Part shown: positions 52,922-60,914 of the stretch, piece by piece | How the letters are laid out: each line of letters starts with the position of its first letter | Numbering within the stretch: position 1 is the stretch's first letter | Origin: Aurantiacibacter gangjinensis | GTDB lineage: Bacteria; Pseudomonadota; Alphaproteobacteria; Sphingomonadales; Sphingomonadaceae | Length of the DNA stretch: 64,000 nucleotides | Assembly: GCF_001886695.1 (NCBI RefSeq) | Contig: NZ_CP018098.1 | Location: 62,001-126,000 of the forward strand | Direction of reading: 5' to 3' | The notes under the pieces: generated by a model | What the model saw: the letters and a program-made list of their open reading frames with translations, nothing else | Told to the model about the DNA's origin: nothing | The model's database searches: none | Made by a program: the position numbers and the translations under genes

Positions 52922-54224
52922 GCTGGGATTCCTCGAAACGCTGTTCCACCTCGCGCCGGTCGGGACCGTCCAGCGCGATCTGTGCCTGTTCGTGCAACAG
53001 TCTCGCTTCCAGCATCAGGCGCGCCCGGCGCTGTTCTGCATCGATCGTCATCGCCGCGTTTTCCAGCACTTCGATCATGATCTTGCATGCAATCGGGCTG
53101 GTGGCCGCGGCGCTGCGGATCGAACCGAAGCCGCGCTGCACGTAGTGGGAGAAATCGTCCGCCAGCGGATAGACAGGGCAATCCTCCTCATCGCTTTCGC
53201 ACACATTCTTCCAAAGGTCGCGGCAACCCAGCTCCGCCGTTGCGGCCCCCAACCAGTGCAGTGCGGTGACCGCGGTAAAGGGATCGTTGATGCCCGGCGA
53301 TAGCGCGCGCAGGGCAATTTCGGCCAGCTCGTCGATCAGGAATTGCGGGTCCTGTTCGGGTGTGCGCGAAGGACCTTGGGTGAAGCATGCGTTCACCTCG
53401 GCCATGCAATCTTCGTCGCATGTGCCATTGGCGATTTCGAGGATAGGCAGGCCCTTGTGCAGGAAATCGCCGGTGCGCACGCGCAGCACGATCTCGCATT
53501 CACAGCGCCTCGCAAGCCGCTCCAGATCCTGGTAATCGATCAGCTGGACATAACCTGCCTTTTCCGCCTTAACCTCGCAGCCGCGCGGCTTTTCCAACCG
53601 GCCGTCGTCTTGCCCCTCATTGGGGTAGGTATCCTTGACCTCTCGCAACAGCCGGGAGCCGATGCTTTCGATGACCTTGTTGATGCGGATGCTGGAGGGC
53701 ACGTGGTTGAGGAAGAACACCAGCACCGCGACCGAAATCCCCATGAGAATGAAGGCGACGAGCAATGAGAGTTGCGGCACGAAACCGGGCAGGGCGGTTG
53801 CCACATCCGCCGTCTGCGAGGGGCTTTCGTCCTCCGCGCGCACCGCGCGCAGCACCACCAGCGCATAAACAAATGTGCCGATAAAGGTGGCCAGCGAAAG
53901 CTGGTTGCCCTTGTCTTCCATGAAATTGGTCAGCAGGCGCGGCCCATAGCTGCCGCTGGCAAAGCTGACCGCCACGATGGTGATTGAGAACACGGTCGAT
54001 GCTACCGCGATCATGCTGCCCGATATCACCTGCAGCAGGTTCGATGCGCTACCTGGGCGCGCAGGCCGCAACCATTCCACATCGTTGAGGAAGGAAGCAA
54101 AGCCGCTGCGATCCAGCCAGATGCAAATCAGCCCCAGCGCGACGGCCAGGCCTGCGAACAGCGCGGGATAGAACCAGTAATTGGCATTGAGCCGCGCCCA
54201 AAAGAATTTCAGTTCGGCCTTCAC
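52899..54224 (-). CDS. DUF2254 membrane protein (second of pair)
   Basis: 441 residues, GTG start overlapping the upstream DUF2254 stop (GTGA). Four N-terminal membrane segments (about 15-170), with SGSMIAVASTVFSITIVAVSFASGSYGPRLLTNFM as the most conserved family stretch. A large cytoplasmic domain follows, with GYVQLIDYQDLERLARRCECEIVLRVRTGDFLHKG and ALRALSPGINDPFTAVTALHWLG. DUF2254 has no known function; the shape suggests a channel or sensor with regulatory domain. Adjacent to the rhodopsin locus. Confidence 0.82.
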   Translation of the reverse strand: MKAELKFFWARLNANYWFYPALFAGLAVALGLICIWLDRSGFASFLNDVEWLRPARPGSASNLLQVISGSMIAVASTVFSITIVAVSFASGSYGPRLLTNFMEDKGNQLSLATFIGTFVYALVVLRAVRAEDESPSQTADVATALPGFVPQLSLLVAFILMGISVAVLVFFLNHVPSSIRINKVIESIGSRLLREVKDTYPNEGQDDGRLEKPRGCEVKAEKAGYVQLIDYQDLERLARRCECEIVLRVRTGDFLHKGLPILEIANGTCDEDCMAEVNACFTQGPSRTPEQDPQFLIDELAEIALRALSPGINDPFTAVTALHWLGAATAELGCRDLWKNVCESDEEDCPVYPLADDFSHYVQRGFGSIRSAAATSPIACKIMIEVLENAAMTIDAEQRRARLMLEARLLHEQAQIALDGPDRREVEQRFEESQLRLTDPR

Positions 54225-55600
54225 GGCGTGCCCCTCGTATGCGTTTCGTCTTTTTCAAACCCTTCGGTGAAGGCGTCCGCGATATCCTTTCGGTCACCGT
54301 CATAATCGGTGACCGACATCGCATGATCGCGCAATTCGCGCGCAAGTTTTTCGAGAAACTCGGCGAACTGGTCGGACTGGCCATCGTCCAGCACGATATC
54401 GCGGATCCGGGCGTAATTGTTGATCATCCGGATCGAGACCGAAGGATACTGGCAGCCGGCCTGCCGGAAAGCGTTGAGCGGATCTTCGAACAGTCCGCGA
54501 AAATCCTGTCCGGGCAGCTCGAACAGCGTGCCGTTACGATAGGCAGCGACCTGCCCCTGATCGACCCAGTTCTTGCGCTGACCCAGCACAGCCGCCCCCA
54601 GCCTGTCCGCTGCCGTGAGCGCGGTGTAGAAATCGTTCACCGCAGGCGAGAGGGCGCGCGCGGCGATTTCGACCAGCAGGCGGATGCGGAAGACCGCGCC
54701 CTGCCCGTCGCTGCGAAAGTCGCCCACCGGCACGCAGCCGAGCAATTTTCCTTCGTCGACGCTGCCCGAAACATCCTGCTCCAGCAGAAGCAGGGTTTCG
54801 CCCTCAAGCACGTGCTGGCCCGGCGCTGCACAAACGCGCACGATACCGCCCCGTCCGTCCAGATGCTTTGCCAAGCGGTCGAGGTTATTGCCTTCGACAT
54901 AGCCTTCGCGCGGCGAGCAGACCCTTTGCGCCCAGTCCAAATCCGCCGGATCGCGCGCTTCTACCGATACCGGACCAGCCTTGGCGTCCTCGCCGAGATT
55001 GGCGATGGACCTGTCGACGAAGATCGTGCGGCCAAGATCGTGCAGCGCAATGGTCAGCATGGCGACGTTCACGCCTTGCAGGAAGACTGTTGTCGTAACC
55101 AAGCCGAGGGGCAATTCCTCGAACGGGGCGTCAGCATCCACAGCGCCCAGGGCGCCCAGCGAAAACAACAGCGTGAAAGCGAGGCCGGCCAGCGAAACGC
55201 GCACCAGCCCCTTGTCCAGCCAGCGATCCACCAGGCGTACGCCAAGATTGCTGCTGGCGACCGTGAGCACGAGCAGGGTGAGCGAGAAATAGAGCGTAAG
55301 GAAGGCCGCATTGATGGCAACGGCGCTGGTCACAACCTGCTGCGCTGCGTCCGCATTGGCGACGATGGAAAGGTCTGCATTCCTGATCGTGTCGCTCAAC
55401 CCCTCGCGGTCCAGGTGAAGGATCAGCAGGGCGGCGGGCCATGAGGAAAACACTGCCAGCAGCGGTAAACCCCAGTAACTTGCGACGATTCTATGCGCTA
55501 TCCAGCCGAGCCTTCCAAGGTACGGACCGTCGGGAAACTGCAGTTTTGACAAGCAACGCACCTTCGTGTTGGAATGGGAACCTAAACGACCAATCGCCAC
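54221..55600 (-). CDS. DUF2254 membrane protein (first of pair)
   Basis: 459 residues from GTG 55600; the exact start is uncertain because no strong ribosome site is visible. Same layout as its neighbour: four membrane segments (PLLAVFSSWPAALLILHL, AINAAFLTLYFSLTLLVLTVASSNLGVRLVDRWL, LAGLAFTLLFSLGALG, GLVTTTVFLQGVNVAMLTIAL), then a soluble part with SPREGYVEGNNLDRLAKHLDGRG and ARALSPAVNDFYTALTAADRLG. The two proteins are diverged paralogues. The gene starts 92 bases from the rhodopsin on the opposite strand, so they share a regulatory region. Confidence 0.78.
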   Translation of the reverse strand: MAIGRLGSHSNTKVRCLSKLQFPDGPYLGRLGWIAHRIVASYWGLPLLAVFSSWPAALLILHLDREGLSDTIRNADLSIVANADAAQQVVTSAVAINAAFLTLYFSLTLLVLTVASSNLGVRLVDRWLDKGLVRVSLAGLAFTLLFSLGALGAVDADAPFEELPLGLVTTTVFLQGVNVAMLTIALHDLGRTIFVDRSIANLGEDAKAGPVSVEARDPADLDWAQRVCSPREGYVEGNNLDRLAKHLDGRGGIVRVCAAPGQHVLEGETLLLLEQDVSGSVDEGKLLGCVPVGDFRSDGQGAVFRIRLLVEIAARALSPAVNDFYTALTAADRLGAAVLGQRKNWVDQGQVAAYRNGTLFELPGQDFRGLFEDPLNAFRQAGCQYPSVSIRMINNYARIRDIVLDDGQSDQFAEFLEKLARELRDHAMSVTDYDGDRKDIADAFTEGFEKDETHTRGTP

Positions 55601-55691
55601 TTTAGTTGCGTAGGTCTTGCCGGAACCGACCCCCGACAGGCTGTAGTCGATAATAAGCTAACAAATGTGGGTCGACTTGCGAGGACTAGCC

Positions 55692-56582
55692 ATGGTTCCA
55701 GTAGAAGCGCAGCTTCCGGCCGAGAGCGCCAACGGTGCTCTTACAGGCAGTATTGAAAACCTTATTCCCCTGACCGCTGGCGAATATACCACCGGATCGC
55801 TGATCCTGATGGTGAGCTACGGCGCGCATTTCGCTTTCATCCTGTATTTCCTGTTCGCCGCCATGCAGGTGGCGCCGCGCTATCGGCTAGTGCCGATCAT
55901 GTCTGCCCTCGTTATGGCGAGCGCGGGCCTCAGTCTGTTCCGCGAATTTTCGCTGTGGGAAGCAAGCTATGCCTTCGACGGCGCGATGTACCAGCCGCTA
56001 GCTGAGGGGAACAGCTTTACCAACGCCTTCCGCTACGGCAACTGGACGATCACCGTCCCGATCCTGCTGACGCAGCTGCCCATCGCCTTTGCACTGGCGA
56101 GGCCCGATCTGCACAAGCGGGCGCTACGTATGATCATTCCCGGCGTGCTGATGATCTGGACCGGGCTTTACGGCCAGTTCGGTGAAACCGGTGACTGGTC
56201 GCGCCTGAACATCTGGGGTGTGATCTCCACCGTGTTCTTTGTGTGGCTCATTATCGAGGTGCGCGGCGTTATCACCGCCGGTATCGCCAACAGTCCCCCG
56301 GCCATTTCCGCATGGCCACGCCGCCTGTTCTGGTACTTCCTCGCCACCTGGGGCATCTACCCCATCGCCTACGCCTTGCCGCAGCTTGGCTTCACCGGCG
56401 ATATCGTGGTGACGCGCCAGCTGCTGTTCTCCATCGCCGACATTTCGACGAAGCTGATCTTCGGCATCATCCTGTCGCGCTATGTCCTGCGTCGCAGCGC
56501 GCTGGAAGGCTATGTCCCCGCCGCCGAGGCGCTGAGCACCGAGCCTGTGGCATCCAAGGTCGCATCGCAGCGCGGCGACTGA
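55692..56582 (+). CDS. Microbial rhodopsin with NTQ motif (probable inward chloride pump)
   Basis: 296 residues from ATG 55692, chosen because GAGGA lies six bases upstream (ATG 55665 lacks a site). Seven membrane helices. Helix C reads RYGNWTITVPILLTQ: Arg114, Asn117, Thr121, Gln128 correspond to bacteriorhodopsin 82, 85, 89 and 96, giving the NTQ motif of bacterial chloride pumps (NM-R3, Fulvimarina-type), not DTE/DTD proton or NDQ sodium pumps. Helix G has Asp250 and retinal Lys254 in DISTKLIFG. Leu125 at the tuning site suggests green absorption. Brp/Blh follows after one base. Confidence 0.93.
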   Translation: MVPVEAQLPAESANGALTGSIENLIPLTAGEYTTGSLILMVSYGAHFAFILYFLFAAMQVAPRYRLVPIMSALVMASAGLSLFREFSLWEASYAFDGAMYQPLAEGNSFTNAFRYGNWTITVPILLTQLPIAFALARPDLHKRALRMIIPGVLMIWTGLYGQFGETGDWSRLNIWGVISTVFFVWLIIEVRGVITAGIANSPPAISAWPRRLFWYFLATWGIYPIAYALPQLGFTGDIVVTRQLLFSIADISTKLIFGIILSRYVLRRSALEGYVPAAEALSTEPVASKVASQRGD

Positions 56583-56583
56583 C

Positions 56584-57396
56584 ATGCAGGCTGCATGCGC
56601 AGCCGGAAAGGGGCGGCCCACGCGCGACGTGTGGGCCGCCCTTCCTTTTGTCGTCGGCGCGTTGGCGGTGGTGGCCCACATCGCCGGAGAAGCGCCCGCC
56701 ATCGCGCTGGGTGCGCTTTTCTTCCTGCTGGGCACCGCGCATGGTGCCGGGGATGAGCAGGACGGCGAAATCCGCCGTTTCGGCCTATGGTCGGCGCTGG
56801 CTTATATCGTCGCGGGCCTTGCCATCGCGGCGTTCTTCGCGGTCATGCCGCTCGCTGGCCTCACCCTCTTCCTGGCGCTATCGACGTGGCACTTTGCACG
56901 ATCCGACGATGCCGTGCTATGGCGCGGCGTAGCCTTCGCGGCCTTGGCGACCGGCGGATCGATGCTGTTCCGCTTCGATGAAACGGCGGCGATCTTCGCT
57001 GCCTTGGTAGGCGAACAGCTGCCGCTGCCATGGCTCTATGCGTGGGCCGCGGTTGGCGTCGTAGGCGTGGCGTGCGCGGCGATACGCCTCTGGAAACATC
57101 CGCGTGATTTCCCGATTTGGCTGACACTTGGCGCGGTCGCTTTTCTCCACCCGGTACTGGCGGTCGGAACCGCCTTCCTCGTCGGCCACGCCCTCCCGCT
57201 CCAGCGCGAGCAGATAGACCGCTATGGCGCGCGCGCGGTCGCCATGGCGCAGGCGCCAACCACCATTCTCGCGATTATCGGAGCCGCAGGCGTGGCCGCA
57301 GCCTGGCTAAACGGATGGCTGCCGCTGACGCTAATGGCCGCCATCGCCTTCGGCTTCACCACCCCGCACATGCTGGCGGAGCGGCTGGAGCGTTAG
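56584..57396 (+). CDS. blh: Brp/Blh-family beta-carotene 15,15'-dioxygenase
   Basis: 270 residues, membrane-embedded. Conserved His motifs: GTAHGAGDE (GxxHGxxD), LSTWHFARSD, FLVGHALPL and TTPHMLAER; these form the iron site that cleaves beta-carotene into two retinals. Start ATG 56584, one base after the rhodopsin stop, so it is coupled to supply chromophore. On the short side for the family. It overlaps convergent nadA by four bases. Carotenoid synthesis genes are not in the window. Confidence 0.9.
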   Translation: MQAACAAGKGRPTRDVWAALPFVVGALAVVAHIAGEAPAIALGALFFLLGTAHGAGDEQDGEIRRFGLWSALAYIVAGLAIAAFFAVMPLAGLTLFLALSTWHFARSDDAVLWRGVAFAALATGGSMLFRFDETAAIFAALVGEQLPLPWLYAWAAVGVVGVACAAIRLWKHPRDFPIWLTLGAVAFLHPVLAVGTAFLVGHALPLQREQIDRYGARAVAMAQAPTTILAIIGAAGVAAAWLNGWLPLTLMAAIAFGFTTPHMLAERLER

Positions 57397-58385
57397 GCGC
57401 TGGCCGGCCCAAGATCACCCTTGCCAATTGTGCCGCTCGCCATTTCCAGCATCTTGTCGAGGCTGGCCTTGGCTTTCACCCGCAGGCTTTCCTCGATCTC
57501 GATCCGCGGTTCCAGACCGCGCAGGCAGAGATAGAGTTTCTCCATGTTGTTGAGCGCCATATACGGGCAGATATTGCAGTTGCAGTTCCCGTCCGCGCCC
57601 GGCGCGCCGAGGAAGGTCTTCTCCGGCAACGCCTTTTCCATCTGGTGGATGATATGCGGCTCGGTCGCCACGATCAGCGTGTCGCCGGGGAAGGTCTTGG
57701 CGTATTGCAGGATGGAACTGGTGGAGCCGACATGGTCGGCATGGTCGATGATATGCGGCGGACATTCGGGGTGCGCAGCGATCGGCGCATCGGGATGCTC
57801 GGCTTTCAGCTTGAGCAATTCACGCTCGCTAAACGCCTCATGCACGATGCATACGCCCGGCCATAGCAGCATCTCGCGGTCGAACTTGCGGTTGAGATAG
57901 CCGCCAAGGTGGCGGTCCGGACCGAAGATGATCGGCTGGTCCTTGGGAATCTGCTGCAGGATCGTTTCCGCGCTGGAACTGGTCACAATCACATCCGACA
58001 GGGCTTTCACCTCGGTCGAGCAATTGATGTAGGTCAGCGCGATATGGTCGGGATGCGCCTCTCGGAAAGCGGCGAATTTCTCCGGAGGGCAGCTGTCTTC
58101 CAGGCTGCAACCCGCTTCCATGTCTGGCAGCACCACGATCTTGTCGGGGCTGAGGATCTTGGCGGTGTCGGCCATGAACTTGACGCCGCAAAAGGCGATG
58201 ACATCCGCATCGGTTTCGGCGGCCTTCTTAGACAGTTCCAGACTGTCGCCGACGAAATCGGCCAGATCCTGCAATTCGGGCTTCTGGTAATAATGCGCAA
58301 GGATCACGGCATTGCGCTCCTTGCGCAGCCGGTCGATCTCTTCGCGCAGGTCGATCCCGGCGGGAATGGCGGTCTGGTCGGTCAT
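57393..58385 (-). CDS. nadA: Quinolinate synthase
   Basis: 330 residues. ILAHYYQKPELQDLADFVGDSLELSKKA at the N-terminus; 4Fe-4S ligands come from FCGVKFMADTAK, later HPECPPHI, and the C-terminal CNCNICPYMALNNMEK. SLEDSCPP and YINCSTEVKALSD are further conserved blocks. It condenses iminoaspartate with DHAP in NAD synthesis. nadB and nadC are not nearby. An EcfG-like box lies upstream. Confidence 0.95.
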   Translation of the reverse strand: MTDQTAIPAGIDLREEIDRLRKERNAVILAHYYQKPELQDLADFVGDSLELSKKAAETDADVIAFCGVKFMADTAKILSPDKIVVLPDMEAGCSLEDSCPPEKFAAFREAHPDHIALTYINCSTEVKALSDVIVTSSSAETILQQIPKDQPIIFGPDRHLGGYLNRKFDREMLLWPGVCIVHEAFSERELLKLKAEHPDAPIAAHPECPPHIIDHADHVGSTSSILQYAKTFPGDTLIVATEPHIIHQMEKALPEKTFLGAPGADGNCNCNICPYMALNNMEKLYLCLRGLEPRIEIEESLRVKAKASLDKMLEMASGTIGKGDLGPASA

Positions 58386-58428
58386 GTTTGGCCCCGTCTG
58401 ATGTGGCGTTGCTGGCGCTTATACCCAC

Positions 58429-58454
58429 AACGGCAGGCAAGGCGAGGGCGTTCC
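58429..58454 (-). promoter_or_regulatory. EcfG-like box upstream of nadA
   Basis: Minus-strand GGAAC (58454-58450), N17 and CGTT (58432-58429), 44 bases before the nadA ATG. One such match is expected by chance in a window of this size, so it is tentative. Confidence 0.4.
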
Positions 58455-58456
58455 TA

Positions 58457-59230
58457 TCACAGCTCCAAACCCGTCGGCAGGAATGCCTGCATCGGGCGCT
58501 CGGCACCGGGCGTTCCGGCGACGACCCATTCGGTAAAAGCATACCCTGCCGGAGAGTAGGCCAGCAGCATGGAGAGGCCGAAAGTCAGCACATAAATCCA
58601 CAGGCCGTACTGGTAGGCGGGATGGACCGCGCCGGTCATACGCTTGTCGGCGATCATGCCGATGACCGGAAACAGGAAGGTGCAGAGCGTCGTGATGAGC
58701 CATGCATTGGGGATCATCAGCGGCATGGGCAGCAGGCGTCCGAGACCCGGACCGGTCAACACCGCCATGGCACACAGCATCAGCCGGCGATGCCAGCCCG
58801 TGTAGCGCTGGCGGCGCAGCGCCCATAGCGCCAGCCCGCCAAAACACAGCAGCATGGCAAGATTGCTAATGAGGAACTCGTTCACGTCGAAAAAGAACGG
58901 TCCGCCCGTGCGCCGCGTGACGACGATCATGATGACGCTGCCGGACAGGACCATGGCGGCGACCCAGCCATAGGCGAGGCGGCCGAGGCGGCGGTGCAGC
59001 GCAACCGCTCCGCGCGCGATTGTCATATGCTGCGCGAGGTAAAGCGCGATCCAGCCCATGAAGATCACGGCGTGGATGTGATAGGCGGCGGGCGTGTCGA
59101 AACTCGACCGGCCCACGGCGAGATTGAGCGAAAAACCGGCCACGATGATGATCGACATCACCCACGCCATGATCGTGAAAAACCGCGTGCCACCTGCCCC
59201 CGCAGATGCCCGCTTGGCGATGCTTGCCAA
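58457..59230 (-). CDS. Polytopic membrane protein of unknown function
   Basis: 257 residues if started at TTG 59230, which has GGGGG seven bases upstream; a longer frame reaches 59284. About seven membrane segments. YHIHAVIFMGWIALYLAQHMTIARG and ALHRRLGRLAYG.. GWHRRLMLCAMAVLTGP repeat a His-rich HRRLG/HRRLM pattern that could ligand heme, as in DUF2306-like proteins. Nothing specific is recognised. Located between nadA and a DUF4230 gene. Confidence 0.7.
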   Translation of the reverse strand: MASIAKRASAGAGGTRFFTIMAWVMSIIIVAGFSLNLAVGRSSFDTPAAYHIHAVIFMGWIALYLAQHMTIARGAVALHRRLGRLAYGWVAAMVLSGSVIMIVVTRRTGGPFFFDVNEFLISNLAMLLCFGGLALWALRRQRYTGWHRRLMLCAMAVLTGPGLGRLLPMPLMIPNAWLITTLCTFLFPVIGMIADKRMTGAVHPAYQYGLWIYVLTFGLSMLLAYSPAGYAFTEWVVAGTPGAERPMQAFLPTGLEL

Positions 59231-59300
59231 TCTACAGCCCCCTACTGCTCCTGCATTTATTGCAGGTGCGAACAGGGCGGTCAAATCGCGGACTTAACCA

Positions 59301-59966
59301 TCAGCTTTCATTGGCGAAGCGGACGTCGACCTGCACATTCTCGAAGCCCGACACCGAAAGCGGGATGGCAAGGTTTTGCCGCACCGCCTCGCGCGCGGCG
59401 TTGCGGGCCATGGTCATGATCTCGGGTGCGCGGGCGAATTGCAGGGCGCGGCGCTGGGCAATCTCCGAATTCGACCGGCTGAGCGAGACCGAGGCATCGC
59501 GGCTGACATAGATGCCGTCGGTGAAATAGCGCGCCTCGGCCTCGTTGAGGTTGGGCGTCGAGACCTGCAGCGGCGGCAGCTCCACGGTCAGGCGCTGGGC
59601 TGCTTCATCCCACGCGAAATCGCCGCGATCCATGGTGGAGAGGTCCAGCCGGTATTCGACCGTCGCCGGCACGATCATCGCCTGCCGCGACTCGAGCGCA
59701 TCTATCGGCAGCGGGCCGACGCTGGGCGTGCTCGTGCTTTCCGCCACCACATCGAAACGGCTGGAAAAGACGGTGAGGGCGTTCTGCCGCTCGAAAGCGA
59801 CCATGGAGGTGGCGATGATGTCGCCTTCCTCTCGCGGCCCCCAGCGCTCCCAAGCGAGCCACGCCAGCGCCGCGGCTAGCAGGATCACCACCAGCCAGGG
59901 CGCCCCGCGGCGGATGCCGGAGCGCGGCGCGCGGCTTTTCTCGTCGGATATCAGATCGTCTGCCAT
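59301..59966 (-). CDS. DUF4230 membrane-anchored protein
   Basis: 221 residues from ATG 59966 (MADDLISDEKSR). One N-terminal transmembrane segment (WLVVILLAAALAWLAWERW), then a periplasmic domain with the DUF4230 pattern: FERQNALTVFSSRFDVVAES, VPATVEYRLDLSTMDRGDFAWDEAAQRLTVELPPLQVSTP. Function unknown; members are single-pass anchored proteins. Overlaps the end of the MBL hydrolase gene (59951) by 16 bases and is co-transcribed with it. Confidence 0.78.
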   Translation of the reverse strand: MADDLISDEKSRAPRSGIRRGAPWLVVILLAAALAWLAWERWGPREEGDIIATSMVAFERQNALTVFSSRFDVVAESTSTPSVGPLPIDALESRQAMIVPATVEYRLDLSTMDRGDFAWDEAAQRLTVELPPLQVSTPNLNEAEARYFTDGIYVSRDASVSLSRSNSEIAQRRALQFARAPEIMTMARNAAREAVRQNLAIPLSVSGFENVQVDVRFANES

Positions 59967-60877
59967 ATATCGCCCGAACGGCTGACGATGCCGCGCCGTT
60001 CCATGTCGAGTAGGTGCGCCTTGACGCTCAGTCCGGCCGCAGGCCACATTCGCTCGTCAAGGCCTTTATACATGACCGGGACGAGGTCCTCTATCGTGAG
60101 TCCCAGCGAAGGCTGGGACCTCTGGCTCTTACTGCGCGAGGTCCCAGCCTTCGCTGGGACACCGCCTGCCAGAAGCTTGCCGATCTGTTTTTCGCGCGCG
60201 CGGCGATGGCCCAGCGTGCTGCGGACAAGCTGGTGCGGTTTTGTCACCGCAGGGCCGTGGGCGGGGTAATAGACCTTGTCCTGCTTGCGCTCGTAGAGGA
60301 GCGCCAAGCTTTCGAGATAATGGCCCATATCGCCGTCGGGCGGCACAATGATACTGGTCGACCAGCCCATGACATGGTCGCCTGTGAAGACCGCGCCGCT
60401 CTCTTCCAAAGCGAAGCACAGGTGGTTGGATGTGTGACCGGGCGTGGCGATGGCGGTGAGCGTCCAGCCGGGGGCGGATACGCTCTCGCCATCGGCCAGC
60501 ACACGGTCGGGCGCGTAAGTGCGGTCGAAAGCGGCATCGAGGCGCGGCTCGTCCGTATTGATGACCAGCGGCCCGCAGCCGACGATGGGCGCGCCTGTCG
60601 CTTCGGCCAGCGGTGCGGCGGCGGGAGAGTGGTCGCGGTGGGTGTGCGTGCACATGATCGCGACGATCTCGGCATCGCCGATTGCGGCCAGCAGCGCGGC
60701 GATGTGCTGTTTGTCGTCCGGGCCGGGGTCGATCACCGCCAGCCCGTCCTCGCTGCCCACCAGATAGGTCTGCGTGCCCGTATAGGTGAAGGGCGAGGCA
60801 TTGGGCGCCAGCACGCGCGCGACCAGCGGTTCGGGCCGCTCCACGTCGCCGGTGGGCCAGGGTTGATCGGGCAGGGC
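59951..60877 (-). CDS. MBL-fold metallo-hydrolase (LACTB2-like) with palindromic insertion
   Basis: 308 residues (ATG 60877; ATG 60886 also possible). Zinc-binding THTHRDHSPAA, TPGHTSNHLCF, FTGDHVMG and PAHGPAV are present, and a C-terminal winged-helix (LVPVMYKGLDERMWPAAGLSVKAHLLDMERRG) as in LACTB2-type nucleases/hydrolases. A sphingomonad-type palindrome (60100-60160) is translated within it as AKAGTSRSKSQRSQPSLG, inserting about twenty residues between the catalytic and C-terminal domains without breaking the frame. Confidence 0.85.
   Translation of the reverse strand, partial: ALPDQPWPTGDVERPEPLVARVLAPNASPFTYTGTQTYLVGSEDGLAVIDPGPDDKQHIAALLAAIGDAEIVAIMCTHTHRDHSPAAAPLAEATGAPIVGCGPLVINTDEPRLDAAFDRTYAPDRVLADGESVSAPGWTLTAIATPGHTSNHLCFALEESGAVFTGDHVMGWSTSIIVPPDGDMGHYLESLALLYERKQDKVYYPAHGPAVTKPHQLVRSTLGHRRAREKQIGKLLAGGVPAKAGTSRSKSQRSQPSLGLTIEDLVPVMYKGLDERMWPAAGLSVKAHLLDMERRGIVSRSGDIWQTI
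60100..60160. repeat. REP-like palindromic element inside coding sequence
   Basis: A perfect 23-bp inverted repeat: each arm is itself GTCCCAGC-gaag-GCTGGGAC plus CTC/GAG, separated by 15 bases. Such palindromes are common between genes in Sphingomonadales. Here it lies in frame in the MBL hydrolase. Confidence 0.9.
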
Positions 60878-60914
60878 CATCACGGCCATATGGCGGGCAA
60901 AGAGAGGATAGACA

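Noticed and set aside
55692..56582. Proton pump (DTE/DTD) or sodium pump (NDQ) rhodopsin
   Set aside because: The key helix C residues are Asn, Thr, Gln, which is the chloride-pump pattern.
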